Origin: Bordetella genomosp. 2
GTDB lineage: Bacteria > Pseudomonadota > Gammaproteobacteria > Burkholderiales > Burkholderiaceae_B
Direction of reading: 5' to 3'
Assembly (NCBI RefSeq): GCF_002261345.1
Contig: NZ_NEVT01000008.1
Span: 434,001-498,000 of the forward strand
Length of the DNA stretch: 64,000 nt
This document shows, one piece after another, positions 1 through 8,917 of the stretch. Each line of letters opens with the position of its first letter. The first letter of the stretch is position 1. Below the pieces are notes generated by a model that was not told the DNA's origin, made no database searches, and was given only the letters and a program-made list of their open reading frames with translations. A program made the translations under genes and the position numbers.

Positions 1-297
1 CGGCTGGAAGTCGCCCGCGCGCTGGCCATCCAGCCGAAGATCCTGCTGCTGGACGAAGTGATGGCGGGCCTGAACCCGACCGACATCGAAAAAGCCATCG
101 CCATGATCCGCCGCATCCGCGACAGCGGCGTGTCGGTGCTGCTGATCGAGCACATGATGCGGGCCACCATGGCGCTGTCGGACCGCATCATCGTCATCAA
201 CGAAGGCGCGGTGCTGGTCAGCGGCAAGCCGCAGGAAGTGGTGGAGAACCCGGCCGTCATCGAGGCGTACTTGGGCAAGGAGTACCAGGATGCTTAA
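1..297 (+). CDS. livG: Branched-chain amino acid ABC transporter ATPase, 3' part
   Basis: This is the C-terminal part of an ABC ATPase; the reading frame is already open at base 1, so the start lies outside the window. Visible are the end of the signature helix (RLEVARALAIQPK), the Walker B LLLDE followed by VMAGLNPT, and the switch histidine in LLIEHMM. The LNPT D-loop and the EYLG-type C-terminus are typical of LivG. The last 8 bases overlap the start of livF, which means a translationally coupled high-affinity branched-chain amino acid uptake operon whose permease and binding-protein genes would lie upstream. Confidence 0.9.
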   Translation, partial: RLEVARALAIQPKILLLDEVMAGLNPTDIEKAIAMIRRIRDSGVSVLLIEHMMRATMALSDRIIVINEGAVLVSGKPQEVVENPAVIEAYLGKEYQDA

Positions 298-994
298 GGT
301 ATCGAATCTGAGTTCCGGATACGGCAAGAGCCAGGTGCTCAACGGGCTGGACTTCGAAGTCCACCCGGGCGAGATCGTCACCCTGATCGGCGCCAACGGC
401 GCCGGCAAGACCACCACCCTGAAGACCCTGTGCGGCATCATCCCCGCCACGGCCGGCACGGTGGAATTCGAGGGCCGCGACCTCACCAACCATACGCCGT
501 ACGACATCGTCGACGCCGGCATCACCATGATCCCCGAAGGCCGGCAGCTGTTTCCGCACTTCACGGTGCACGACAACCTGCTGATGGGCTCCTACAAGCG
601 CGCCGCGCGGCCCATCGTGCAGCGCAAGCTGGACGAAGTGCTGGCCCTGTTCCCGCGCGTGCGCGAACGGCTGCGCCAGTACGCCGGCTCGCTGTCCGGC
701 GGCGAGCAGCAGATGGTCGCGATCGCCCGCGGCCTGATGGCCGACCCGAAGCTGCTGGTGTTCGACGAGCCGTCGCTGGGGCTGTCGCCGCTGCTGGTGC
801 AGCAAATGTTCGACACCATCCGCAACGTCACCCAGCACGGCGTCACCGTGCTGCTGGTGGAGCAGAACGTCTTCCGCACGCTGCGCCTGGCCGACCGCGG
901 CTACGTGCTGGAGAACGGCGCGATCGTGCGGCGCGGCACCGGACAGGAACTGCTCAACGACCCCCATGTGAAAAAAGCCTACCTGGGCCACTGA
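290..994 (+). CDS. livF: Branched-chain amino acid ABC transporter ATPase LivF
   Basis: A complete 234-residue ABC ATPase of the LivF type. It carries Walker A GANGAGKTT (residues about 36-44), the signature LSGGEQQM (about 138-145), Walker B LLVFDEPSLGLSP and switch H near LLVEQN. The length matches LivF. It would pair with LivG to power inner-membrane import of leucine, isoleucine and valine or related carboxylic or amide substrates; Bordetella has many such paralogues, so the true substrate is unknown. It overlaps livG by 8 bases and is followed after 14 bases by an oxidoreductase, so the operon probably continues into catabolic genes. Confidence 0.92.
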   Translation: MLKVSNLSSGYGKSQVLNGLDFEVHPGEIVTLIGANGAGKTTTLKTLCGIIPATAGTVEFEGRDLTNHTPYDIVDAGITMIPEGRQLFPHFTVHDNLLMGSYKRAARPIVQRKLDEVLALFPRVRERLRQYAGSLSGGEQQMVAIARGLMADPKLLVFDEPSLGLSPLLVQQMFDTIRNVTQHGVTVLLVEQNVFRTLRLADRGYVLENGAIVRRGTGQELLNDPHVKKAYLGH

Positions 995-1008
995 CCGAGG
1001 ATTTCCGC

Positions 1009-2004
1009 ATGACCGACACCTGCATGTATATCGACCACGGCCAGGGCGGCGCGCCCGCCTGCCTGGTGCCGGCGACCCGCCCGGTGGAACGGCCCGCCGG
1101 GCGGCAGGTACTGATCGAGGTCGCCTATGCCGGCGTGAACCGGCCCGACGTGCTGCAGCGCGCGGGCGCCTATCCGCCTCCGCCGGGCGCTTCCCCATAC
1201 CTGGGCCTGGAAGTGTCCGGCCGCATCGTCGCCGTCGGCCCCGATGCGCGCGACCGCAAGGTGGGCGAGCAGGTCTGCGCCCTGACCCCCGGCGGCGGCT
1301 ACGCCGAGTACTGCCTGGCCGACGAACGCCATTGCCTTCCCGTGCCGCGCGGCCTGAACCTGCTGGAAGCAGCCGCGCTGCCCGAAAACTATTTCACGGT
1401 CTGGACCAACGTGTTCGAGCGGGCCCGGCTGCGCGCCGGCGAAACCTTCCTGGTGCACGGCGGCTCCAGCGGCATCGGCCTGACCGCCATCCAGCTCGCG
1501 CAGGCCTTCGGCGCCGAGGTCTGGACCACGGTCGGCACGGCCGCCAAGGCCGACGCCTGCCGGCAGGCCGGCGCCGCCCACGCCGTGCTGTACCGCGAAC
1601 AGGACTTCGAGGAGCAGATCCGCGCCGCCACTGGCGGCAAGGGCGTGGACGTCATCCTCGACATGGTGGGCGGCCGCTACATGAACAAGAACCTGCGCAC
1701 CCTGGCGCTCAACGGCCGGCTGGTGCAGATCGCCTTCCTGGAGGGCAGCAAGGCCGAGATCGACGCCATGCCCATCATGCTCAAGCGCCTGTCCTTCACC
1801 GGCTCTACCCTGCGTCCGCGCAGCGACGAAGACAAGGGCGCTATCGCGCAGGCCCTGGCCGACAAGGTCGTGCCGCTGCTGGAAGCCGGCCGCTGCCGGC
1901 CGCGCATCCATGAAGTGTTCCCCCTGGCGCAGGCCGCGCAGGCGCACGAACTGATGGAAAGCAGCCGCCACATCGGCAAGATCATGCTCAAGGTAAAGGA
2001 CTGA
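1009..2004 (+). CDS. NAD(P)H:quinone oxidoreductase, MDR family (PIG3-like)
   Basis: A 331-residue medium-chain reductase. The N-terminal GroES-like part shows the family pattern NRPDVLQRAGAYPPPPGAS (about 44-62), and the Rossmann part has VHGGSSGIG (about 149-157). No zinc-ligand set is visible, which agrees with the quinone oxidoreductase/PIG3 branch that reduces quinones or enones with NADPH. The start ATG at 1009 was chosen over longer in-frame starts that would run through livF. It lies 14 bases after livF and 2 bases before the next gene, so it is probably co-transcribed with the transporter. The physiological substrate cannot be read from the sequence. Confidence 0.87.
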   Translation: MTDTCMYIDHGQGGAPACLVPATRPVERPAGRQVLIEVAYAGVNRPDVLQRAGAYPPPPGASPYLGLEVSGRIVAVGPDARDRKVGEQVCALTPGGGYAEYCLADERHCLPVPRGLNLLEAAALPENYFTVWTNVFERARLRAGETFLVHGGSSGIGLTAIQLAQAFGAEVWTTVGTAAKADACRQAGAAHAVLYREQDFEEQIRAATGGKGVDVILDMVGGRYMNKNLRTLALNGRLVQIAFLEGSKAEIDAMPIMLKRLSFTGSTLRPRSDEDKGAIAQALADKVVPLLEAGRCRPRIHEVFPLAQAAQAHELMESSRHIGKIMLKVKD

Positions 2005-2006
2005 CC

Positions 2007-2861
2007 ATGCGCCTGGCAGGAAAGACCGCTATCGTCACCGGCGCGGCCGGCGGCATCGGCTCGGCCATCGTGGCCGGCCTGCTGGCCGAAGGCGCACGCG
2101 TCGGCCTGGTCGACGCCGACGCCGCCGCCGGCCGGGCACGCGCCGACGCGCTGGCGGCCGACGGCCACGCCGTCTGCTTCGCCGCGGCGGACGTCGCGCG
2201 CTTCGAGGCGTGCCGGGCGGCCCATGAGACCATCACCCAGGCTCTGGGGCCGGCCGACATCCTGGTCAACAACGTCGGCATCTCGCCCAAGACGGACGGC
2301 CGTGCGCTGAAGGTATGGGAAATGCCGCCCGGGGAATGGGACAGCGTGGTGGCCGTCAACCTCAACAGCGCCTTCTACATGACGCACCTGGTCGCGCCGC
2401 ACATGGTCGGCCAGCGCGCCGGCCGCGTCATCAACATGTCGTCGGTGGCCGGCAAGGCCTATTGCGACATCGTCGGCGCCCACTACGCCGCCACCAAGGC
2501 CGCGCTGGTCGGCCTGACCCGCCACTGGGCGGCCGAACTGGGCGAATACGGCGTCACCGTCAACGCCCTGGCGCCCGGGCGCATCGGCACGCCGCTGCTG
2601 CGCTCCGTGCCGCAGGCCGTCAACGACGCCGTGCTGCGCGTCACGCCGCTGGGCCGCCTCGGCACGCCCGAGGAAGTGGCCGATGCCTGCCTGTTCTTCG
2701 CGTCGGACCAGGCCCGGTTTGTCACGGGCCAGGTGCTGGACGTGGCGGGGGGGCTGGTTGATGACGTAAGACTAGTAAGCGCCACGCTGTGCGGCACGGT
2801 CATGGCGCCCGCCCGAACGCAAGGACGGCGTTATTGCCGCCCATGCCGAAGGAGTTGCTGA
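2007..2861 (+). CDS. Short-chain dehydrogenase/reductase with frameshifted C-terminus
   Basis: A classical SDR: nucleotide-binding TGAAGGIG (residues 11-18), NNVG (88-91), catalytic Ser145 or Ser146, Tyr160 and Lys164. Many relatives are 3-oxoacyl-ACP reductases or alcohol dehydrogenases, but the substrate is unknown here. As read it is 284 residues with a tail after VAGG that does not look like an SDR and runs antisense into the next gene. A run of seven G at 2747-2753 explains this: with six G the frame would end VAGGWLMT and stop at TAA 2767-2769, giving a normal 253-residue enzyme. The catalytic core is intact, so the extended protein could still function. Confidence 0.85.
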   Translation: MRLAGKTAIVTGAAGGIGSAIVAGLLAEGARVGLVDADAAAGRARADALAADGHAVCFAAADVARFEACRAAHETITQALGPADILVNNVGISPKTDGRALKVWEMPPGEWDSVVAVNLNSAFYMTHLVAPHMVGQRAGRVINMSSVAGKAYCDIVGAHYAATKAALVGLTRHWAAELGEYGVTVNALAPGRIGTPLLRSVPQAVNDAVLRVTPLGRLGTPEEVADACLFFASDQARFVTGQVLDVAGGLVDDVRLVSATLCGTVMAPARTQGRRYCRPCRRSC

Positions 2862-4017
2862 TCGCCAGGCGCAGGTCAAGCAATCGGCGCGCCGTACCCG
2901 GTACGTAGTCGAGATCGCACTCCGGATCGCCGCCTTCGAAGAACAAGGTGGGCGGGACGACGCCGCGCTGCACCGACAGCGCCGTGACAGCGGCTTCGAT
3001 GGCGCCGGCCGCACCGATTGCATGCCCGATTGCGCCCTTGATGCTGCTGATGGGCAGATGGCAAGCATGTTCGCCGAATACCTGCTTGATGGCGGCGGTT
3101 TCGATACGGTCGCCCACCAGCGTGCCGGTGGCGTGGGCGTTGATATAACCGATGTCGCTTGCGGCCAAGCCGCCGTCGGCAAGACAGCGCAGCATCGCCA
3201 GCGCCTAACCGCGGGCGTCGGGGTGCACCGGATGGGTCCCGTCGTTGCTGACGCCATAACCACGAAGTTCGGCGATCACGGTGGCATTGCGTGCCCGAGC
3301 GTGTTCGGCGGACTCCAACACCAGCATTGCAGCCCCCTCGCCCAAGGCGAATCCGCTGCGTTTGTGACTGAACGGCCGGCAATAACCACCGCGCGCGTCC
3401 GCAGGCTCGGCGCACAGGACATACAACTGCTTCCACGCCGCCATGAGCGCGGGAGTGAACATCGATTCCGTCCCTCCCGCGATGGCGATATCCAGATAGC
3501 CATCGCGCACGCGGCGGAAGGCTTCTCCGATGGCGACGGCGCCGGCCGAACACGCAGTGGCGTAGGTTTGTGCCTCGGCGACCGACTCCAGCTTCTGCGC
3601 GATCAGCGCCGCCGGGGCATGGGGCATGACGGCGGGCACCACCAGCACCGGGCGACGGGGCCGGATGCCATGGTAAGCCTCGACCGCCTCGCACAGTGTC
3701 GACACGCCGCCGATGCCCGTCCCCACGAAAACGCCACACTCGGACAGGCGGGAAGCGTCCAGGGCCGCTTCCGCGACGGCCTGGTCGGTGGCGTACTGAG
3801 CCAGCAGCGTCACGCGGTCCATCATGCGGGCCTGGCTGGGCGGCGCGGCCCCGGAAACGTCCTCGCGCACATAACCGACACTCTTTTCGATGCCAGGATC
3901 GGGATGCCTGCCAATGCCGCACTTGCCGGCAATGAGCGCCTCGAAAGTTTCCCCAACCGAGCCGCCCAGAGGCGAAGCCATGCCGATAGCGGTGATCAAT
4001 ACACGTCGGCGCATCAT
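2800..4017 (-). pseudogene. Beta-ketoacyl-ACP synthase (FabF-like), interrupted by amber codon
   Basis: A KASII-type condensing enzyme that would be 405 residues. The nucleophile is present in TACSAG (Cys156). An in-frame TAG at 3205-3207 (codon 271) cuts the gene; downstream the same frame goes on with HATGT and GHAIGAAG, which carry both active-site histidines. The truncated product would therefore lack two of the three catalytic residues. A single C-to-T change from CAG would explain the stop. The start ATG at 4017 overlaps the stop of the upstream ACP gene (ATGA), so the two were coupled. This is the last gene of the fimbrial operon. Suppression or reinitiation at Met 3195 is possible but unlikely to give activity. 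Confidence 0.88.
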
Positions 4018-4451
4018 TCGGCGGCCTCCGTACGCTCGGGTGGCTTCCCATTCTTGGCGGCGCCACGCCGAGCGGCCAAGACGGCGCGCGGGTCGGTGGC
4101 GTCGGCCTGCAGCGTGGCGCGACGCGCCGCCACTTCGTGCATATAGGCCATCAAGCCGCTCAAGTTCTTGGGAAACACGCTGGTGATTTCCTGCGCACCG
4201 AGGTTGTGGTCGGTAGGCAGCATTTCGTCTGTGGTCAGTCCGAACTCGGTTTCGATTTCCAGCAGGATCTCGAGCACGGCCATGGAATCGAACTGCGCCA
4301 CGACGGCCCCGAACTCCTGGTCCTCGAGCAAGGGGGCTGACTCGCAGCGGCATGTCGCGGCGATGATGGAGGCCAGCTTTTCTCTCAGCAGCGCGGGCTC
4401 CGGCAGAGATACGGGTGGCAGCGGCGGAAGCAGGGTCGATATGCTTGACAT
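4014..4451 (-). CDS. Acyl carrier protein-like protein in fimbrial operon
   Basis: A 145-residue protein with a phosphopantetheine-attachment motif FDSM (Ser56) followed by the helix AVLEILLEIETEFG and a DEMLPTDHN-type segment, as in acyl carrier proteins. It is longer than a normal ACP (about 80 residues) because of a roughly 20-residue proline-rich N-terminus and a 45-residue Arg/Ala/Lys-rich C-terminal tail. Ser56 could carry the acyl group for the ketoacyl synthase encoded next to it. The ATG lies one base after the stop of the adhesin gene and the 3' end overlaps the synthase by 4 bases, so it is part of the fimbrial transcript. Why a fimbrial operon needs an ACP is not known to me. Confidence 0.78.
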   Translation of the reverse strand: MSSISTLLPPLPPVSLPEPALLREKLASIIAATCRCESAPLLEDQEFGAVVAQFDSMAVLEILLEIETEFGLTTDEMLPTDHNLGAQEITSVFPKNLSGLMAYMHEVAARRATLQADATDPRAVLAARRGAAKNGKPPERTEAAE

Positions 4452-4452
4452 G

Positions 4453-5607
4453 TCAGTTATAGGTGAAAGTCAGGACGGCGCCGGCACGCACCTTACCGGC
4501 GGTCACGGTCGGCTCGACCTGGAGATAGCTGGCGCCGACGCGGAACAACCAGCGGCTGGAAGGCAGTCCTTCGAGCGAGGCGCCCATGCCGTTTTCCACT
4601 TCCCCGAAGCGCGCGTGGCGATACTGGCCGGTTACCGGGTCTGCCAGCCAAACCTGGATGCCGACGCCGCGCGCACTCTGCGAACCCGTTTCCAGGTTGC
4701 TCAGCGTGGCCGGATAACCGGTGACGGGGTTGGTCGGCGTGATTTTGATGCTGGGCGACACATCGCTCGGCGAGCTGCAGGCGAGCTCCAGGTTGGCGGT
4801 CGTAATACCCATGCCTTCGCCGCGTTGCAGCATGTGTACCGGAAGCCCCGGAAGCTGGACAGTCAAGGCGGCGCTATTGCTGACGCTGCAGGTGGGCGGC
4901 GTAATCCGGATGCTTTCCGCCAGGAATACGCGGTACAGCGGTGCAGTGGAAATGGCCCCGCCGCCCGTCAGCGAAGCCCGCCCGAAGATCGAGCCAGCGC
5001 TGATCGTTCCGGGAACGATAGCATCGCCAGTCGCGATGAAATCGATGCGCGTCCGGAGATTAGTGCCCAGCTGATGAGCCCCATTGAACGGGAACACCAT
5101 TACGCCAGCCTTGTACGGGTTGGCGTACTCCACCGGCGCGGGCCGGCTGTCCGTATCGCTGATGTAGTAATAGACGCGGTAGCCGATGCCGGGTACGCCG
5201 GTCGCATACAGATTATTGCCCATCAGCGCGCCGTTGCCGTCGAATCGTTCGATCGTTCCAGCCGGGCAACCATACACCGGCGCCGCTTGTCCCTGAGACC
5301 GGGTGTCACCAAGAAACGGAAGCGGCGTCTCCTGCGTGGAAAACAACAGCTCGCCGGCCGTTACGCGCGGCGGCAAGGCAATGGTCGTTTGCTGCGGCCG
5401 GACGGCCACCTGAAAGAGCGTACTGTTGTATCGGTCGTAAGCCTGCCCGCTGGGTGCCGTGCCGCCGGGATTCTGCTGGCACGCCGCCTGGGCCGACGAA
5501 CTCCAGGCAAAACCTGCGAGCAGCGCGCATATGTGCCAGGCATACCGCCAGCCCTGGCGAAACCGGCTCGGCAGGCCGTAGCCGCGCCTCGTCATGATCC
5601 GACGCAT
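4453..5607 (-). CDS. Fimbrial tip adhesin
   Basis: A 384-residue secreted protein with an N-terminal signal sequence (hydrophobic ICALLAGFAW, cleavage expected after SAQA near residue 42), a large N-terminal domain with two cysteines (probable receptor-binding part) and a C-terminal pilin-like domain starting near PPTCSVSN and containing LACSS. It ends in alternating hydrophobics (VLTFTYN) that fit a donor-strand pilin end. Size, two-domain layout and position after the usher make it the FimH-type tip adhesin. The start at 5607 is supported by a near-ideal ribosome binding site and gives a 16-base overlap with the usher; an internal ATG at 5595 would give a 4-base overlap. The ligand is unknown. 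Confidence 0.8.
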   Translation of the reverse strand: MRRIMTRRGYGLPSRFRQGWRYAWHICALLAGFAWSSSAQAACQQNPGGTAPSGQAYDRYNSTLFQVAVRPQQTTIALPPRVTAGELLFSTQETPLPFLGDTRSQGQAAPVYGCPAGTIERFDGNGALMGNNLYATGVPGIGYRVYYYISDTDSRPAPVEYANPYKAGVMVFPFNGAHQLGTNLRTRIDFIATGDAIVPGTISAGSIFGRASLTGGGAISTAPLYRVFLAESIRITPPTCSVSNSAALTVQLPGLPVHMLQRGEGMGITTANLELACSSPSDVSPSIKITPTNPVTGYPATLSNLETGSQSARGVGIQVWLADPVTGQYRHARFGEVENGMGASLEGLPSSRWLFRVGASYLQVEPTVTAGKVRAGAVLTFTYN

Positions 5608-8108
5608 CTCACCTCCTTGCCGGTCCGGCCGGCCGCGTCGCCGAGTGTCGACGCATCGATCTCGAAACTACACTGCTCCGCGCCGGATGCCCCCCATCTC
5701 ACGGAAAAGCGCCGGGTTCCTTCCAGGCCGGTCAGCCAGACCCTGCCCACCGGACCGACGATGCCGCGCCGCTCGCCGTCGTCCGCATAGACGATGGCGC
5801 CGAACGGCAATTCCATACCGGCAGCGTCCCGCAGCACGATCAGCACCGTGCGGCCGATTTCGGTATCGAACCTGGCCACGACGATGGCGCCGCGGGTCGG
5901 CACGACGGTCTGTACGGTCTGTTTCAGGTACGCATCGTCGGTCTGGTAGTCGGATGCCAGCGAAATGCGGTTTTCCCGGTACGGATTGGCGTAGGGGATG
6001 AGCGCGCGCCCCTCGGCGTTGGTGCGCACGCCTGGCCGCGCGTCGACCCCCACCCCGGCAGCGCCGGGCGCCTCGACGATGATGGCGGTTTCGCCCAGCG
6101 ACTGGCCGAGCAGCACGCCTTTACCATCCAGCAGTATGGCGCCGCTGAAATCGGCGTATGTGTTGGAAGTGTCGCGCGAATAGGCATGGCTGAGGTTGGC
6201 CGTCCCCACCGGCGACGCGTATCCGATCGCCCCGTATCCCGTGGCGCCGCTATGGCCGTTGTCCCCGCGGCCCGAACCGGCCTGCAAGGCATAGGTCAGG
6301 GAGTAGTCGTCGAGCATGGCTCCGTTGAGGCTGACGCCATGGCTGATTCCGTCGCTACGGGTCCGGTTCATCGTATAGCTGGCGCTGTGGCTGCCGCCGA
6401 GCGGGATATTGAGGCTCAACATCACAGTAGACTCACGCGACTGCCAGGGGCTGCGGCTGATCGCATAGTTCAGCGAATAGCCTACCCGGCCAATCGAGCT
6501 CGAATAGCCCAGCTGCGCGTACGTTGCGTTGCCCGAGGGGTTTCGATAGGCAATGCCGTAATAGCTGAGGGAGATTGATCCGTAGCGGTCCAGCCGCTGC
6601 GACACTGACAGCTGGTATTCGTGCTCCCGATCGAAGCCGTGGTGCTCCCGCTTGCCGGCACGTTCGCGGATCGCGTCGTCCAGGCTGCGATAGCCGCCCG
6701 AGTGGTAGCGGTAGCTGGCCAGGGTGAAGTCCGTGCCGGTACCGGGGAAGAACTTCGAATACTGCACGCGCGCGGCGCTGCCAGTCAGGGTATTGCCGGC
6801 CAGGCTACGGGAACGGGAGCTCGTGACATCGACCGACAACGCGCCCAGCGCGCGCAGGTTCGCGGCCACTCCCAGGGCGCCCGCATGGTAGCCGCCCTGG
6901 GCGCTGGTCCAGCCGCCATAGCCCGTCAAGCCATAGGGCAACCCATACGCCAGCGTCACCTGGCCCATCAGCGGACGGTTGGTATCGTAGTTGTGGCGGT
7001 GCTCTCCCACCATGGCGCTGTAGTTCCAGATACCTTCCCGCAACATCGCGGGCAACGCCGAAAACGGCTGGAAGTAGCGGGTGGTCCGGCCGCCCAGTTC
7101 TTCTATCTCGACCTCGAGGTCGCCGCCGCCCGGCGTTGAATACAGATCGTCTATCTCGAACGGTCCTGCAGGCACGAAGGTCGTGTAAATGGCATGGCTT
7201 TGCTGGCGTACGGTCACCTTGGCGTTGCCCGCCGCTACGCCACGGACCACCGGCGCGTAGCCGCGCTGGCTGTCGGGGAGCATGCCGTCGTCGGACTGGA
7301 TCTGCGCCCCTCGGAAGCGGACCGACGTGAAGACATTCCCTGGCGTCGTGCTGTCCCCCATGCGCAACCGCCCGCGCCATGCGGCAATGTCGCGCTCCAT
7401 GTACAGGTCGGACCAGTCCCAGCCTGTATCGTAGCCATTGTCGTAATAGGTTTCATTGCCCCGCAGCCGCCAGGCGCCAAGGTTCAGCCCGTTCCGGAAG
7501 CTGGCGTAGTACGTGTCGTTGGTATGCCTTCCCTGCATGCTGGAAAAGCTGGACCGGTTGTACGACAGCCGATAGGATGACCATAGCGCGGTCGTTCCCG
7601 GATCCCACAAGTGGGCCGGCACCACGCCTCGCGCCTTGCGATCCAGGGCGGCTTGAGGAATGGACAGGTTCATTACATTCTTGTCCTGGTCGTAGGTCAC
7701 CCTGGCGGCAGGAATATGGCCAAGAGTGCGCGCGCAGTCGGCGTCTTGGAGTTGTTCCAGGCCCGGGAAAGCCTGTACCTTTACGCCCAGTTCGCGCAAC
7801 GCCGATACGGACAGGCATGGCTGCGCATCTTCGTGTGCAGATCCCTCGACGAATTCGATCTCGCGCATGCCTAACGTCTGGCCATTGAGTTGCAGGACGA
7901 CCGACCGCACGCCAGGCAGCACCCGGTTGGAAAAGGCAAAGACGGATAAATCCGCTCCCTGCTGATTGCGGTTGCGATGCAGGAAGGTTTCGTCGAATAC
8001 CATGGCTTCTGCCTGCGATTGCGCATTGCTCATGGCGGGTAGCGCCAGGCAGAGCGCAGCAGCGATGCCTGCCCCCGCAGGCCCGCCCAGGAGACGAACC
8101 GGGGTCAT
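5592..8108 (-). CDS. Outer-membrane fimbrial usher
   Basis: An 838-residue PapC/FimD-family usher. It has a signal peptide (cleavage near SNAQ), an N-terminal chaperone-binding domain starting at AMVFDETFLH, a long Tyr/Ser/Gly-rich central region typical of the 24-strand beta barrel with motifs such as FRGAQIQSDDGMLPDSQRG, a DARPGVRTNAEG segment, and a C-terminal domain with the usual cysteine pair (EQCSFE and EVRCVG). It forms the outer-membrane pore through which chaperone-subunit complexes are assembled. The start overlaps the chaperone stop (ATGA at 8108-8105), and the end overlaps the adhesin. The frame is intact and the length is normal. Confidence 0.95.
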   Translation of the reverse strand: MTPVRLLGGPAGAGIAAALCLALPAMSNAQSQAEAMVFDETFLHRNRNQQGADLSVFAFSNRVLPGVRSVVLQLNGQTLGMREIEFVEGSAHEDAQPCLSVSALRELGVKVQAFPGLEQLQDADCARTLGHIPAARVTYDQDKNVMNLSIPQAALDRKARGVVPAHLWDPGTTALWSSYRLSYNRSSFSSMQGRHTNDTYYASFRNGLNLGAWRLRGNETYYDNGYDTGWDWSDLYMERDIAAWRGRLRMGDSTTPGNVFTSVRFRGAQIQSDDGMLPDSQRGYAPVVRGVAAGNAKVTVRQQSHAIYTTFVPAGPFEIDDLYSTPGGGDLEVEIEELGGRTTRYFQPFSALPAMLREGIWNYSAMVGEHRHNYDTNRPLMGQVTLAYGLPYGLTGYGGWTSAQGGYHAGALGVAANLRALGALSVDVTSSRSRSLAGNTLTGSAARVQYSKFFPGTGTDFTLASYRYHSGGYRSLDDAIRERAGKREHHGFDREHEYQLSVSQRLDRYGSISLSYYGIAYRNPSGNATYAQLGYSSSIGRVGYSLNYAISRSPWQSRESTVMLSLNIPLGGSHSASYTMNRTRSDGISHGVSLNGAMLDDYSLTYALQAGSGRGDNGHSGATGYGAIGYASPVGTANLSHAYSRDTSNTYADFSGAILLDGKGVLLGQSLGETAIIVEAPGAAGVGVDARPGVRTNAEGRALIPYANPYRENRISLASDYQTDDAYLKQTVQTVVPTRGAIVVARFDTEIGRTVLIVLRDAAGMELPFGAIVYADDGERRGIVGPVGRVWLTGLEGTRRFSVRWGASGAEQCSFEIDASTLGDAAGRTGKEVRCVGS
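5609..5618 (-). promoter_or_regulatory. Strong ribosome binding site of the adhesin gene
   Basis: On the minus strand the sequence AAGGAGGTGA lies one base before the ATG at 5607 (GGAGG is 4 bases from the start codon). It matches the full anti-Shine-Dalgarno core and sits inside the 3' end of the usher gene. It favours the 5607 start over the ATG at 5595 and suggests that the tip adhesin is translated independently of the usher. Confidence 0.7.
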
Positions 8109-8857
8109 CGTGCATGCGCCCCAGCGGTGTCGTCGGAGGCACCCTGCGGTGGCACAGCCACCCGCGGCCAGACCTCGAGCACGCCGTAATCATTGACGAC
8201 ACTCGGCGTCAGGCTGAAGGTCTGTGCCGCCGGACACTTGCCCAGCGGGATGCGGGTGATATCAAGCGGCCTGGCAATGACCGTGCGACCGAATCCCGGC
8301 GCCTCCCCGGGGATGTCGATGCGAGCGAAATTGACCGTGTAGGCAGATGTATTGTCGATCGACAACGTGCAAGCCTGCCCGTTGCGACTCCAGGCCCATT
8401 TGAGTTGACCTTCGCCGCGTGGCATTTTTTGAATGGCGGCGGGGCGATATAACAATTTGATCCGGGTGCGAGTGGTCAAGACCAGGTTGTTCGGCCCGGC
8501 CTCTTTTTTCTGAGGAATTTCAAGGACATTGATCCAGTAATAGGATTCGCGGTCACCCGGCAGGCCTTTTTCCGCCACGCGGGTGATGTCCAGCCTGCGC
8601 TCCACCCCGCCATCGAAACGGCTCAGCGGTGGAGTGATGAAGAATGGCGTATCCATTTCCTCGGCTTCGCCGTCGATCCAGGCCTGGACAACATAGGAAT
8701 CGTTCGACAGGTTCTTGGCGAAAACGGAGGCATGCCGCTCACCCTCATTCATGATTACGCGGGTGCTCGAAAGCTGAATGGCAGCTTGCGCGGCACCGCC
8801 TGCCATTCCGGTGATCGCGGCGGAGGCCAGCAGTAGATGTCCGATGAGATTTTTCAT
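8105..8857 (-). CDS. Periplasmic fimbrial chaperone (PapD family)
   Basis: A 250-residue periplasmic chaperone. A typical signal peptide (MKNLIGHLLLASAAITGMAGGA, written here only in part) is followed by IQLSSTRVIMNEG, the usual first beta strand of PapD-like chaperones, and by the conserved segments YWINVLEIP and TRIKLLYRP, which carry the subunit-binding basic residue of the G1 strand region. It would donate its G1 strand to fold subunits before delivery to the usher. I chose ATG 8857 over a GTG at 8869 because the signal peptide begins there. It is coupled to the usher by a 4-base overlap and lies about 110 bases after the major subunit gene. Confidence 0.92.
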   Translation of the reverse strand: MKNLIGHLLLASAAITGMAGGAAQAAIQLSSTRVIMNEGERHASVFAKNLSNDSYVVQAWIDGEAEEMDTPFFITPPLSRFDGGVERRLDITRVAEKGLPGDRESYYWINVLEIPQKKEAGPNNLVLTTRTRIKLLYRPAAIQKMPRGEGQLKWAWSRNGQACTLSIDNTSAYTVNFARIDIPGEAPGFGRTVIARPLDITRIPLGKCPAAQTFSLTPSVVNDYGVLEVWPRVAVPPQGASDDTAGAHAR

Positions 8858-8917
8858 GGTGGCAATCACACGGTCGGCACCATGGCCTGCCGATATGCCG
8901 TTGTGAATAAACAGGAA

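Noticed and set aside
2771-2776. ACTAGT at the end of the SDR gene as an IS481 target or scar
   Set aside because: It fits the NCTAGN target rule, but no element or duplicated flank is present. The G7 frameshift explains the odd gene end without any insertion.
2800-3195. The 131-codon downstream KS fragment as an independent gene
   Set aside because: It is in the same frame as the upstream part, separated only by one TAG, and lacks the catalytic cysteine.
8857-8869. GTG at 8869 as the chaperone start
   Set aside because: Four extra residues precede a normal signal peptide that begins at ATG 8857, and neither start has a better ribosome binding site.
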